Shown here: positions 9,813 through 21,152 of the stretch, piece by piece
How positions within the stretch are numbered: position 1 is the first letter of the stretch
How the letters are laid out: each line of letters begins with the position of its first letter
From: Pleurostoma richardsiae
Lineage: Eukaryota > Ascomycota > Sordariomycetes > Calosphaeriales > Pleurostomataceae
Length of the DNA stretch: 64,000 bases
Assembly: GCA_030052745.1 (NCBI GenBank)
Contig: JANBVO010000004.1
Location: forward strand, 496,001-560,000
Direction: 5' to 3'
The notes under the pieces: model-generated
What the model was told of the DNA's origin: nothing
Seen by the model: the letters and a program-made list of their open reading frames with translations, nothing else
Databases searched by the model: none
Translations under genes and position numbers: made by a program

Positions 9813-10474
9813 CTAGAAGAAACTGGCTGTGCTCGGCGTTGCCTTTGGCGTACTCTCCATGACCTTGGTTTCCGAGCTGGGAGCAGACGTCTGCTTGCCG
9901 CCCGCAAGCTGTGGCTCCTTTGGCTTGTCCTGCTTCTTCTGGTTTCGTGGGCCGTCGTCTCGCTCGATCTCTTTCAGAACTTCGCTGTGTTAGCAGAGGA
10001 CAGGAGACTAAGGGAGTTGCCGTAACACGAACCTTCTTCCCACTCCGCCTCCCTCTCTGCATCACCGGTTCCCAGAACCTTCTCCACATCAATCTTTTCG
10101 CCCTTCTGTATCTTCTCGATTGTCTCGCGGAGCAGGCCGATCCTGACATCCGACCGACGCATAAAAGTCGCAAAGTCCTTCTTCAGCATGATCATGTTGA
10201 TCGACATTGAGCCGATCAGCAGGAAGATGACGATGTAGAAGGTCGCGGGGTTCCACTCTGCCGACTTCGCTGCCTTGGACGTCTTCGGGCCACTCTCGCC
10301 ATCGCGCCTCAGGGGCTTTGGGATGAGCGACTTCCAGAAAGACGCTTGTCCAACGTTCGGGGCCGTGCTCGCGGGACGGAAACGCACACCTTGGGCGAGA
10401 CGTCCGCGGTGGGAGGCGGCCAGGGACGCTCGGGCGGTCCAAGCGAGGCCTCTGTGCAGGGTAGCTCTCTGCAT
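9813..10474 (-). CDS. Small mitochondrial inner-membrane protein, DUF5321 type
   Basis: Exons 10474-10033 and 9979-9813, with a 53-nt intron (GTTCGT...GCGAAG) chosen because it restores the frame as EWEEVLKEIERDD, give 202 aa. The first ~45 residues are rich in Arg, Ala and Ser without acidic residues (mitochondrial targeting). One membrane span follows at about 79-97 after NPATFY, then a charged coiled-coil-like stretch (LLRETIEKIQKGEKIDVEKVLGTGD). This order matches the fungal family I recall as DUF5321, whose molecular role is unknown. The C-terminal ~35 residues are polar and probably disordered. Convergent with the sirtuin; divergent from separase across 395 bp. Confidence 0.75.
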
Positions 10475-10869
10475 TTCGCCTCTATAATTCCGGCGTCAAG
10501 TGATATGATGTTGAAAGGAGTAGTAGCAGGACACCAACGCGCAAATGTCGAGGTCGGCGATCGCCAAAAAGACGAGTTGGAAATTTAGGTGGATCTTCCG
10601 GCCGGCAGAGACGGCCGCTTCTGTGGTAAGGTAACCCCCCAGTTAGCCGCGTTGCTCTGCCAACCAAATCCTTATGTTGACCCACTCGGCCTTCAGTGAC
10701 CACGAGTACCTGTCTTAGCCTTTCCGCCGCATCGGAGCCTCATTGCATATTGACTGACGTCTATGCATCTCCTTTGCTTTGAAGCTATATCTTCTGCTAG
10801 CTGCTCTTTTGGAATACCCCCGGTGTTCGGTCATGGTATGATTAGGAATCAACGAGCTAGAGTTAATAC
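10475..10869. promoter_or_regulatory. Divergent promoter, DUF5321 gene / separase
   Basis: A 395-bp intergenic region between divergent start codons. No repeat or recognisable site stands out and no reading frame looks coding. Confidence 0.5.
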
Positions 10870-13800
10870 ATGGCTTCCCTATACGACCAAGCCGAGACCA
10901 TCAAGGCGGCGGTGTCGTCCACTGCGACTTGCACTCCGGCGACGACAGTTATTCTGAAGAGCATCCTTCTTCCAAAAGAAAGCGACAGTGTCGCAGAAGC
11001 TGGCAGCGTTACAACGAAAACCGGACGGACCACGAAACCGAAAGCAACAGCGACATCAAGATCCCAGGCGAAGAAGATAAAGCCTGCAGACCACGACAGA
11101 GAAGAGCTGCCGGCGAAAGAGAAGGCCGTTCTCGCCACCCATGTTATTAATGTGACCTTAAAATCTTTGGGGGAGGCAGCAAGACCGCCCCCTACGACCC
11201 CCCCACGGCAAGAAACAGGCAGGGAGGAACTGGTTAAGACTGCAACCCGCAATGTGCTTCGACGGTCGAACTCCTCCCCCATGACACCCCTCCAGCCTCG
11301 CTCACTAAACCGAGTCTCCACCTCACCGGTACTTACGACGAAGCCTAAGAGGTCTCCGTCCTCATCTTCCATCTCGAATGGGTGCCTGTCGACTGTTGAA
11401 TGCGCCAGGGTGGCGTTTTCCTGCCTCAGAACCCTACAGAACACAGGGAAAATAACACTATCGGAGCTTCAGCTGGAGTCAGGCATGTCCTCCTTTATTG
11501 GAAGGCTCATTGGACTTGGTATGGTGGAGCAGGCCATCAAGGAGCTGCGGATATTAAAGAGGAGGTTGGACGCAACATTGGGAGTGCAGGCAAAGAGAAT
11601 CGGGAAACCGGGCTCCCAAGAGACGGCTCCATCTATGACGGGAGTTGCGGAGTTGTTGGACTTCCCAGCGACGAAGTCTTCTCCACAAGCAATCAACCTG
11701 GTCGTCGCGACTCAGCTACAGATCCTGAGAATACTATCGAAAACGAAGCGGCCCTCGAATATCGACGATGCCCTTCCGTTCCTGCGCGAGACCTTCCCAG
11801 CATCGCCATTAAACTTGCTGCTCTCCTCCGCCAAGATGACCAACGGGGATCAGGCCAAGGTTGCTCGACAGCTCGAAAACCTATCCCAACTCCTTCTCTC
11901 TCTCACCCCGAGTGTGTCAAGCAGCGACGACGCCGCGGCGCAGGAGCCGAGGTTGAGCATCTCGCCAGCCGTTGCTCTCGAATTACAGACCCTTGGACTC
12001 TTATCGAGGGTTCACTGGTGGCGCATAGCCAACCATCAGGGTAACGTGGACAAGGACGTTCTCTCGCCCCTGTCACGGTGCCTGGCAGCTTTCGTTAGGC
12101 GTACCCAGGCACTCGATGTCTCCAGCTACAAATGCTGCCGAAGCGCGTTTGCAGCCATCTACGCCGAGATCAGCTCTCAAGGGCAGCAGCTGTCTCAATC
12201 GTCCAAATCGCCATTGGCCGCTGCCTATCAGACTCTGGCGACAATCTCTCGAGAAGTTGGCAGGCTTGGTGAGGCGATCTCGTGGGCAGAAAAGCTGAAA
12301 CTTCTCCTTAACCCCAAGCAAGACTCCGCCGCGAAATGCTGCGCTGTAGCTGCTCAGTTGCTCGCCTTGCAGCTCAAGCGGCCCTGGCAGCACATTCGGG
12401 ACGATGCATTGTTGAAGCAGGTCGTGGGCGAGGCCCAGGGTCCGCTGAGAGGAGACAGCGCCGAGCTCGACGAACTTCTTACGAATCTATCTCTGGTCCG
12501 GAAGGCCTCTCTGAATATATTACTCGGACAGGTCGTGGACGAGGATAACGTGACGTACCGTCCACAGCCCAACATCAGAGATCTGCTTGAGTCATTCATT
12601 CTACAGCTACCTAGATTCTGCGTAAGGTGGCTGGGCAAACCACCGGCCACCAGTGGTGCTACTAAAGACTTTCTCCGGTTCGAGCAGAGGCGACAGCTCC
12701 TCCTCAAGTCGGTCCAGCACATCCTCGACGCAGCTCTCCTTCAGAACAAGACGAGGATCGACGAACAGAGGATCTCATGGGAGTTGATGGAGTCGATTCT
12801 ACACGACTGCCTGACTCTCCTTGAGTACATAGGAGACGTTCATATTGCCGATCCCGCCAGGTCATATTACGTCAAGATCTCGCATCTATATTTCCAGCAG
12901 CACAAATCACTCTTCCAGGCCTGTGGAGGGGATCCGAGTGATGTCGGGCCGGCATTGAAAGCTCTTCGACGCGCAGTAGATTGCATCAAGTACCGGCCTA
13001 GCAAGGAGAAGGAGAAGGGCCAGCTGATATCCAAGCTCGAGCGGATGACGGATATCCTCAGGGCTTCTGGAAGGAAGGGAGAGGTCCTCGGGACACTGCA
13101 GCAGATCAGGACGAGCCTCGTTGATGACGGTGTTTTGGGAGCTGTTGCGCAGGCAATGGAGAGCATGCCAGCAGTCACGGCATGGACGGTCAGTGATGGG
13201 GCGGAGTCGCTGTCAAGGGCACTGCAGGCGATCTCGAAGATTGAGCAGACCTGGATTGACTGGACTGTCGACCTGGAAGAACCGGAAAGAGTCGCAGCCC
13301 TGGAGCATCGGCTCCAGTTCATCCTCCTCGGAAACCCGAAAGCCGCCCATCCCAGTCTCTCGGATCCCTGCGTTCATACCCTCCTTCAGATTTATTCACC
13401 ACAGCGGTTTCCAGTTAGGAGGCTAAGAACCCTTCTTCGGTTACTCTCAGCTAGCATTGATCACACTGAAGAATTCTCTGCCGTGAGGTCTGAGATGGAC
13501 GAGACTCTTGGTGCCCTTGATACTGGTGATGCCGGGGAAGACAAACACCTCGCAAAGTATGTGCCCCATCTCAAGGCGCTCATCTCAACCTTGATCGGAT
13601 TGTCTGAGGGCGGACTGGAGGATGCTGCAACCGCCAAGGCCCTGCGCGCCTGGGATTCAATGCTTGAGGCGTGCCAAACCAGCCAGGACTTTGAACAGCG
13701 AATTGACGACGTCTCAGGCTTTCTGGAGCATCTTCGATCAATGGCAGACATGGCACGGCTCAAGGGTCATGACGACTTACTTCTGACCGTTCTACGGCTT

Positions 13801-16800
13801 TCCTCCCGTCTCAGCAGTATAGCCTCAGTTCTCACCCCGGCTGAACGGGTCAGTGACAGTGCTGCGTTCGCTCTGCAGCTCGTAAATCTGGGTCAATCAT
13901 CTTCAGCCGTCAAGGTGCTCGAACAGGCAAGAGGGCTGGTGCAGCAATCAGACAACTTGGTGCACGAGATCCAAATATGCTTTCATCTCTCATACGCCGA
14001 GTACTCGCTCGCAACAGGCAATCCCCAAGAAGCAAGTGGCCATCTCGTCCAAGCGAAGGAGGCCATGGGAGCAGGGCCGGCAGGATCGATTCCTAGGTCT
14101 CGGTTGAGATGGATCCTGTCGCAGGCTTCCCTGCTCTACTCGCTAGTTGCGCTGGCGAGAGGGGAGTCTCACCGCGCACTACTGTACGCAAGGAACTCGG
14201 CCAGGGTGCTGTTTCAGGAATGGAGTAGGCTGGAAGAGCAGGCCAGCGCGGCGTCTTTCAGTCTGTCAACGGCATCTTCAGGAACCCCGGCCGGGAGCGA
14301 TGATACTAGCATCACGGAGCAACCGTCGAGTTCTGAGTCCCCCGAGACCAAGGTGTTTGCCGGCCCCGAGGCCTGGAGGCTCGCGTATCCCCTCATCAGA
14401 AGCCTCCTGGAACTGTCGCGAGTTTACGGCTACTTGGGAATGTACCAGGAGACTATGTACTACGCGGAGCAGGCGCAGAAGGTTGCTCGGGGCGTCGGCT
14501 CGGAGGTCTACATGGCTCAGTGCGCTGCTTGGGCGGGCTATGTCAATGTCAAGGCGGGCAAGACAGAGAAGCTGGAAGAGTTCGTGGATGAAGCCAGATC
14601 AAATATTCGACTCGAGAACGCATCATGCACGTCTCTAGCACTGATTCGCCAGCTGGGCAACATCTATCATGAACTGGGCGATATCGATGCCGAGGCAGAC
14701 CTGCTAGAGACTGCGGAGGCGATGATAAACAAGATGGTAACTCGCGACAACGCTCCAGGGGATGTTGACAGAGCCGCCGCCGTGTCCAGGTTGGAGTCTG
14801 AAATGGGAAAGCTCACTATCAAGGAAAACCCGGCGAGAACAGTGCGCAGGACGAGGACGCAAACGACACAAAAGGCACCCAGGAAAGCTGCCGTGCCGAA
14901 AGCGAAGGCGCCAGCGAAAATGAAGGACGTGGTACCGGAAGACGCGTGCGTAGTAGCCTTGAGGTCCTCCTTGTCGGTGCAAAAGGCTGCTATGATGGTT
15001 TACGCGAGGGACTGGTCCAACGCCATCAAAATCCTGCGGGAACCAAAGCCGCAGTCGAACCTTCTTCACATCGACGCTCAGAGCCTCGTCACAATAGCGC
15101 GCGCCTTCCTTGGCCAGAGCCTGGAGCAGATGGGCAAGGACGCGGTCTTCTCTGTTGTCCAGGATTCGACGCTGTCATTTCCTTCCGTCTGCAACGGCGC
15201 TTCTGACAAAGGGTCAGACCGCCACTCACTCACGAAGGTCACTCCCCCACGGAAGGGCCGGGCAGCAGCGGCGACCCAGGATCGCGATTCTTCGAAGGGA
15301 CGCAGCCAGGACTTCTTCGACAGCCTGAAGGAAGCCAGGGAGTACCTGCTCGAAGCACACTCCATCGCCGCCACGACAGCCGACGGAGGTCTGGTGCATC
15401 ACGTCTCGGGGCTGCTGCAGACCGTGGCGATCCTGCTGTCTGCAGCCTCGGCGGCAAGAAAGGGCGTCCTTGGGCACCCGGGTTATGCGACCTGCACCAT
15501 GGAAATGGCACGCAACGTGACATGGCGGCGAGAGAGGAAGGCATTGCTGCTGGAGAAGTCATCCGCCACCTCGGTGGCCGGGTGGCCCGAAGAACTCATC
15601 TCGCCCGGACCGAAGCGAGCGAGCCTGGGTCTGACGGTGGACATGAACCAGCTCCAGCGAGACTATATCGACATCATCCCCCAGCCGTGGAGCGTTATAT
15701 CCGTCTCCCTCAGCGAGAACAAGCACGACCTGTGCATCTCCAAGCTTCAAGCTGGCCAAAGCCCTTTCGTCATTCGGTTGCCCCTGGAGCGAGCGAGCTC
15801 ACGCGACGCAGATAGCGAGGTCTTCAACTTCCAGCAAGGCCGGTCAGAGATGCTGGAGCTCATCAAGCTGGCCAACGACACTTGCCACGACAAGCGAGAC
15901 TTCTCTATGAAGGGGGCGAAGACTGCTTGGTGGGCGGAGCGCGAAGCGCTGGATGTTCGTCTCAAGGGCCTACTCGAAAACATCGAGGATGTATGGTTGG
16001 GCGGATTCAAGGGGATCTTCTCTCAGCACCAGCGAAGACAGGACCTGCTCGCGAGGTTCCAGAAGAGCTTCCAGAACGTGTTGGACAAGCACCTCCCTTC
16101 CCGCCGCCAAGTACGAGGGAGAAGGGCCAAGGCAGCTACCCCGAAGGTCAACCTTGATCCTCGAATCCTGGAGTTGTTCATTGGTCTTGGAGACGCCAGC
16201 GATCCGGAATGCGACTTTGACGAGGCACTGAACGACCTGCTATATTTCGTCGTCGACATCCTACAGTTCAATGGGGAGCGAAACGCTTACGACGAGATCG
16301 ATTTCGATTCCATGGTGGTTGATACATTCGATGCCCTCCACGCCTATCATTCTACGGCCAAAGAGCGTCCCGAGCGGGAAGATGGTGTCCATACCATCCT
16401 CATCCTCGACAAGGCACTACACGTCTTCCCCTGGGAGTCTCTTCCCTGCATGCAGGAGGCTGCCGTGTCTCGCATGCCATCTCTTGCCTGTCTGCGGAGG
16501 CTGATTATGGAGCAACAACCGCGGAAGAGCGGCGAGAAAGACGTTGCCCTCACGCAGGGCTCTGCATCCGGCCACTGGATCTCCCCCGGTTGCGGCAGCT
16601 ACATCCTCAACCCTGGCTCCGACCTCAAGTCGACCCAGGAGACATTCGAGAAGCCGCTGTCGTCGTCTCTCCCGCCCTCCTGGAAGCGCATCGTGTCCCG
16701 CGCCCCTACCGAGGGCGAGTTCGAGACGGCGCTCTCGGACGCGGACGTCCTGCTGTACTTCGGCCACGGCAGTGGCGGGCAGTACATCAAGGGCCGGACG

Positions 16801-17238
16801 ATCCGCAAGCTCGACAAGTGCCGCGCGGCCGTCCTCCTGATGGGGTGCAGCTCGGCCTCCCTGGCCGACGTGGGCGACTTCGAGTGCCACGGCCCCGTCT
16901 GGAACTACATGCTCGCCGGCTGCCCCGCGGCGGTGGGCACGCTGTGGGACGTGACGGACAGGGACATCGACCGGCTCGCCGGGCGCGTGCTCGAGGAGTG
17001 GGGGCTGGTAGGCAAGGGCACGTTCGTCGAGGACGGCAACAGCGCCAAGTGGAAGAAGAGCAGCAGCAGTGGTCGCGGCGGCGCCAAGAAGGCCGCGAGG
17101 AGGGCGGACGCGGATTGCGAGGCGGGCAGCGCGTCGCTGGTGCAGGCGGTGGTGAGGGCGAGGGACGCCTGCCGCTTCAGGTACCTTACCGCGGCGGCGG
17201 TCTGCGTCTACGGTATTCCTGTATATGTTGGCAAGTGA
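10870..17238 (+). CDS. ESP1: Separase (cysteine protease, peptidase C50)
   Basis: Cleaves the cohesin kleisin (Scc1/Rad21) at anaphase onset to release sister chromatids; the Aspergillus homologue is BimB. One uninterrupted 2,122-codon frame, large as in other fungi. Residues ~1-1500 form the poorly conserved helical/TPR-like arm. The C-terminal ~500 residues hold the caspase-like protease, with ILILDKALHVFPWESLPC, the catalytic histidine H1966 in LYFGHGSGGQYI, and the catalytic cysteine C1993 in LLMGCSSASL. The dyad is intact. Downstream, AGCPAAVGTLWDVTDRDIDR completes the conserved block. A low-complexity Ser/Gly/Lys loop (about 2055-2080) interrupts the C-terminus. The start is the first ATG, with an acceptable ACATGG context. 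Activity should be held by a securin, which is not in this window. Confidence 0.96.
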   Translation: MASLYDQAETIKAAVSSTATCTPATTVILKSILLPKESDSVAEAGSVTTKTGRTTKPKATATSRSQAKKIKPADHDREELPAKEKAVLATHVINVTLKSLGEAARPPPTTPPRQETGREELVKTATRNVLRRSNSSPMTPLQPRSLNRVSTSPVLTTKPKRSPSSSSISNGCLSTVECARVAFSCLRTLQNTGKITLSELQLESGMSSFIGRLIGLGMVEQAIKELRILKRRLDATLGVQAKRIGKPGSQETAPSMTGVAELLDFPATKSSPQAINLVVATQLQILRILSKTKRPSNIDDALPFLRETFPASPLNLLLSSAKMTNGDQAKVARQLENLSQLLLSLTPSVSSSDDAAAQEPRLSISPAVALELQTLGLLSRVHWWRIANHQGNVDKDVLSPLSRCLAAFVRRTQALDVSSYKCCRSAFAAIYAEISSQGQQLSQSSKSPLAAAYQTLATISREVGRLGEAISWAEKLKLLLNPKQDSAAKCCAVAAQLLALQLKRPWQHIRDDALLKQVVGEAQGPLRGDSAELDELLTNLSLVRKASLNILLGQVVDEDNVTYRPQPNIRDLLESFILQLPRFCVRWLGKPPATSGATKDFLRFEQRRQLLLKSVQHILDAALLQNKTRIDEQRISWELMESILHDCLTLLEYIGDVHIADPARSYYVKISHLYFQQHKSLFQACGGDPSDVGPALKALRRAVDCIKYRPSKEKEKGQLISKLERMTDILRASGRKGEVLGTLQQIRTSLVDDGVLGAVAQAMESMPAVTAWTVSDGAESLSRALQAISKIEQTWIDWTVDLEEPERVAALEHRLQFILLGNPKAAHPSLSDPCVHTLLQIYSPQRFPVRRLRTLLRLLSASIDHTEEFSAVRSEMDETLGALDTGDAGEDKHLAKYVPHLKALISTLIGLSEGGLEDAATAKALRAWDSMLEACQTSQDFEQRIDDVSGFLEHLRSMADMARLKGHDDLLLTVLRLSSRLSSIASVLTPAERVSDSAAFALQLVNLGQSSSAVKVLEQARGLVQQSDNLVHEIQICFHLSYAEYSLATGNPQEASGHLVQAKEAMGAGPAGSIPRSRLRWILSQASLLYSLVALARGESHRALLYARNSARVLFQEWSRLEEQASAASFSLSTASSGTPAGSDDTSITEQPSSSESPETKVFAGPEAWRLAYPLIRSLLELSRVYGYLGMYQETMYYAEQAQKVARGVGSEVYMAQCAAWAGYVNVKAGKTEKLEEFVDEARSNIRLENASCTSLALIRQLGNIYHELGDIDAEADLLETAEAMINKMVTRDNAPGDVDRAAAVSRLESEMGKLTIKENPARTVRRTRTQTTQKAPRKAAVPKAKAPAKMKDVVPEDACVVALRSSLSVQKAAMMVYARDWSNAIKILREPKPQSNLLHIDAQSLVTIARAFLGQSLEQMGKDAVFSVVQDSTLSFPSVCNGASDKGSDRHSLTKVTPPRKGRAAAATQDRDSSKGRSQDFFDSLKEAREYLLEAHSIAATTADGGLVHHVSGLLQTVAILLSAASAARKGVLGHPGYATCTMEMARNVTWRRERKALLLEKSSATSVAGWPEELISPGPKRASLGLTVDMNQLQRDYIDIIPQPWSVISVSLSENKHDLCISKLQAGQSPFVIRLPLERASSRDADSEVFNFQQGRSEMLELIKLANDTCHDKRDFSMKGAKTAWWAEREALDVRLKGLLENIEDVWLGGFKGIFSQHQRRQDLLARFQKSFQNVLDKHLPSRRQVRGRRAKAATPKVNLDPRILELFIGLGDASDPECDFDEALNDLLYFVVDILQFNGERNAYDEIDFDSMVVDTFDALHAYHSTAKERPEREDGVHTILILDKALHVFPWESLPCMQEAAVSRMPSLACLRRLIMEQQPRKSGEKDVALTQGSASGHWISPGCGSYILNPGSDLKSTQETFEKPLSSSLPPSWKRIVSRAPTEGEFETALSDADVLLYFGHGSGGQYIKGRTIRKLDKCRAAVLLMGCSSASLADVGDFECHGPVWNYMLAGCPAAVGTLWDVTDRDIDRLAGRVLEEWGLVGKGTFVEDGNSAKWKKSSSSGRGGAKKAARRADADCEAGSASLVQAVVRARDACRFRYLTAAAVCVYGIPVYVGK

Positions 17239-20200
17239 GTCTCTGAGCCTTAGCGACGGAGACACTGGTCATACAGAAGGGGGGTTGTGCCCCAGGTGTC
17301 GAGGAAATGCATTGGCAGAAAGGCGTTCTTAGGGCGAAAAGGGGCAGGGGAAAGGTTGTTTGCTGTCATACGCGGTTTGCGCGTCTTTTGTCTTCGGTTG
17401 TAGAGCTCTTTTTTTGTATTCCGTGTACAGGTGTGTAAAGGTTACAAAACAAGGATTACTTCTCATCCTTTGTGTCTGTCCTCCTTCTTCCGTCGTGAAG
17501 GTGTTACGCCACTCGGACTCGCTTCCAGGGCCGCGGGGCGAAGGAGACGTACACGCACTCGTATGCTGTGCTTGGCCGGGCGGCCGCCTCGGCCATGGTA
17601 GCTCTTCCTTCCCGTCCAACTCCCCGATCTCCTCGCTGTCCTCCTTCTTGTGCTCTGCCGCCGAGACACATCTATCGCCATGGGGCTGGTTAGCTGGCTG
17701 GCTGCTCTGCTTTGCCTGACGTCTGGGTGCTGGAGGCAGAAGAAAGCTCCCTTTTTGTCTAAGCGAGCTGCAGGAGGCCGTCCGCTGGGTTCTGCTGTCA
17801 GGAGACGACCAAAGCTGCGAGATTCTTAGGAAGGCTGGAGAGCAATGATGGAAGAATTGTCTTGGGCTCTCGAATATACTGGCCGGGATCGAGGATCTGG
17901 CGTACTTCCAAACTGCGACCATGGCCTAGCCATCTGGGCATCATTATGTCCTGCCCCCTTTTACCTTTTTAGAAGGCCACAAGCCGGCGCAAAGGAGCCA
18001 GAAAGGAGCGAGAACGAGCACTGAATCCGGGAAAAGGGTACGTGTCCGTCTCACGAGGAAGACACAGGGTCAAAGCACTGTTCTTCCTGAAGGAGGGACA
18101 AGAGCAAGTTACAGGATCAGAAGAGGAGTCCGTGGGACCAGCGATCATAAGCACGGTCGAGACGACAAAACCATTTGACATCGGAGGCCAGGCCGATGCT
18201 ACCCTCGTCCCACGGTCGGTGCTACCCTTCCCGTTGATGGATAGAGACGATTTGCGCTCCGTGAATCGCCGGACCCTCGACCACGGTCCTCGAGCTCCAT
18301 GATCATTCTTATGGTGACGCGCGGCAAGGGCGGATCAGTCGCAGTCGCAGTTACTCCGTCACACCTACGGCCGGGCATGGGACGAACACGCAAACAGCAT
18401 CGCGCTGGTATTATCGAGGCTGGCATAGCAAGAAAGTGCCTTGTAATATGCGTAATGACCTAAGTCACTCCTGGGGCGGCTCAAGACGGGGTCCCGGCCG
18501 AAACGAAACACGTCAGGCGCAGGGCAGTAGAAGCCTATGAACCGGGAAGACCGGTGTCGGGAAGAGCTCCTGCTCAGTAGGCGCCAGTGAGTACGCAGGT
18601 AGGCAGGGACGTGGCGTCAATACCGCGCCAGAGCAATCGGTTTCAAGGCACATCTCGGGCTCGATCCGTGCTTCCTGTGTCTTCCTTCTGTGAGATGTCT
18701 GTGCCTGACAGCATCCCCTTTAGGTCATGTTCCGGCCATATCTGGAAAAGATGGAATCACACTTTGGGAAACGGGCAGAGGCGCCAATCGATCGTCGGGA
18801 CTCGTTCCGAGGCCTCGATGGGCGCAGTAATACCCGATTCGTCGCAGTCGCTTTCGAACTACCGGGCAGAGTGGTGAGTAAACCTGGGATACATTAAGCA
18901 TACTTGTCTGAGACGGCTAGGGGCGAGGAGTGACTGAGAGACAGTCGTTCTCTTGAACAGGGGGTGTAGAGTATGCGGAGTGCAGCGTGATAAGATGACG
19001 GAAGGAAAAGCGCAATCAATTCTGCCTATCCCACATGCTTCTGAACCGCTTCCATGCGTCTTCCAGAGAGGGCCAGCCGTCAATTTAGCCCCCATCGTCT
19101 TTTGCCATATGAGAGCATGGAGGAGATTTGCACTCTTTGCCCTCCCCTCTCGGTGGGCACTTCTGGATGCCGCTTGGCCACAGAGAGCGAGTCATGGAGC
19201 ACTTGCTTGCGGCACCACCACCACCAGTTTCGGCCTCTTTCAAAAGTATCTCGACTGTATGACGGGTTCGCAATGGAGCGCGAGCGCGGACGGCGTGATT
19301 GATGGAAGGAGGTATAACAAAGGACGCTCTGTGCCAGTCTCGCTTATCTCGTGGACGTCGAGGGCCACATGCTGTGAGCCAGCGAATCATGTAGAATGCC
19401 GTTGTGCTACCTTCAAGGGCACCCTGCGGGCGGCGAGCGTGTCGTCGGGAGGCGCATTTGCAATCAAGGTTTCACCAGACCGTTGAGCAGGCATGTCTTA
19501 GATACGGTCCTCTGCTCGGGAAGTCATTGAGACACGCAGACTACTGCGTATCTTGAATCTCGGACAAGATGTGGCGGTTGACAGCAGAGAAGTTGCCAAG
19601 CCTGACTACTATACTGTACGGAAGTCTTCTAGCCATCGAGGGCTCGGAAGCTCGGAGCCATTCCCAACGCGCCCTCTTCAAACATCAAACGGTAGGGTTC
19701 CCACCGTTGGATTCCGGTCACTACTGCGGGCTGCTGATTGGACAGAGTCTTCGGCATTTGGAGATTGAAAGTGGTCCAATGCCAGCCCACTCTCGGTTGA
19801 CTTTGAAGCAGGAATATGTACATAGTATGGTTTGATGGTGACAGGAACATCGACAAGGATCAGGGGAGGCGGGGAAGCAGGGCGGAAGTGGGCGGCGGAG
19901 AGCGTGCCTAGATTTGCAGAAAACCTCCGAAATGCACCCTTTCATGGATGGCACTGTTTCAATGAACCACTTTCGCATTGTTCACCTCCTTCGGAATAGA
20001 GTAGAGAGTGTGGGCAGGCCCGGGTGGAGTGGATGTTTGCTACCTTGCTGCTTGGTTTCGAAACTGCTTTGGCGCGGATGTAACTGGTGGTCCACTTGGG
20101 CCGCAAATTCCACAACAGACAAGATGACCGGCCATGCCGGAGCATGACAAGATACGCGAGGTTGCGATGTTCTGCCTGCAAGTCCCTTGTTCCTGAGAGA

Positions 20201-21022
20201 TTCGCCCTTGTCCGCTCGATGAGCAGCAGAGACGGGAGCTCGAGATTGCAGGGTAATACGTGTCCTTGGCTCCTTGCAGTGCCGGCGAGATTGTGCTCGA
20301 CAAGCCACGAGGCCAAAAGGACCGAAACATAAGATGCCTGCTAAGCCAAGTGTGTGCTGGCTCAGGGCTGGCAAGGTGAAGAGACGCGCCTGGGCATTCG
20401 AGGACAGGGCTGACCGAACCTCGACCAGCTTGACCTACTATAACGTTATGTACACTACACGGCAAGGGTACCCGTGGTCTGTCCCAAGGGCCCAGCCTGC
20501 GGTGTCTCAGCGCGTCGTCTGACGCGTTGCGAGGCTGAAATGAGCATCTCCCCATCGGATAACACGCAACGTCGCTGCGCCACTACCCAGTTCCGGTTCG
20601 AGGTTGTCTGTCCGGTCCGAGAACCTCGGCGTGCTTGCCTGAGCAGCTAGCTGTACGTGTATAGGGCTTCTGCCAGTCTAGCACCGTACGTGGTACGTGT
20701 AGCCTGCAGAGCCAAGGAACTTTCCGATGTGCTCAGCTGGTTTCAGGCTCCTCGGCTCAAAACTACCCGGCGCGTAACTGATGCTACCCCGGCCCGTCTT
20801 TCAAGTTGTCAGGTGCTCCGAGGTGATCTGAGCTCTCCCGGTGGGGTAGAGGAGGGTGGAGACGGGAAAAAGGCCGAGCGGTGGGAGTGGGAACGGAGGC
20901 TGGGGAACAACTCGCCAGCCTGCCAGCTTGCCAGATTGCCCAAGGTACGGAGCATAAGGTGGACAACTAAGGACCAGGGACGATGTTAAGGTATGACTCC
21001 CGTGTGCTCATCTGCTCTACTC

Positions 21023-21113
21023 TACTATGGTAGGGACTCCATGTCTTCTATCGAACACTCCGTAGATTTGTGTTGCTTTAGCCGGCCTGAAGACACCCCC
21101 CCCTACCATAGTA
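21023..21113. repeat. Inverted-repeat element, possible tiny MITE
   Basis: Perfect 13-bp arms, TACTATGGTAGGG at 21023-21035 and its complement at 21101-21113, are 65 bp apart. A nested pair (TGTCTTC at 21042-21048, GAAGACA at 21089-21095) shares almost the same centre, and a short AACAC/GTGTT pair lies nearer the loop. Read as an 11-bp terminal inverted repeat flanked by TA on each side, it resembles a miniature Tc1/mariner-type element. It could equally be a structured RNA or chance. No second copy was noticed in the window. Confidence 0.4.
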
Positions 21114-21130
21114 CTCCCCAGAAAGTGGCA

Positions 21131-21152
21131 ACGTACGGAGTATTCCGTACGT
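21131..21152. promoter_or_regulatory. 22-bp palindrome with TCCGTAC arms
   Basis: Nine-base arms ACGTACGGA and TCCGTACGT flank a 4-bp spacer (GTAT) and are perfect complements. An everted/inverted CGG arrangement is the sort of site a zinc-cluster dimer binds. It lies 2.3 kb upstream of a gene for such a protein. TCCGTAC words recur near the sirtuin start and at 60177, so the arm may be a common promoter word in this genome. Confidence 0.45.

Noticed and set aside
16417-17265. A 282-codon minus-strand frame opposite the separase protease domain
   Set aside because: Antisense shadow of a GC-rich coding region; Arg/Ala/Val-rich translation with no domain.
18953-19486. A 177-codon plus-strand frame in the 6.2-kb gap
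   Set aside because: Cys/Ser/Arg-rich translation without domain, no splice-compatible neighbours, overlapped by other open frames.
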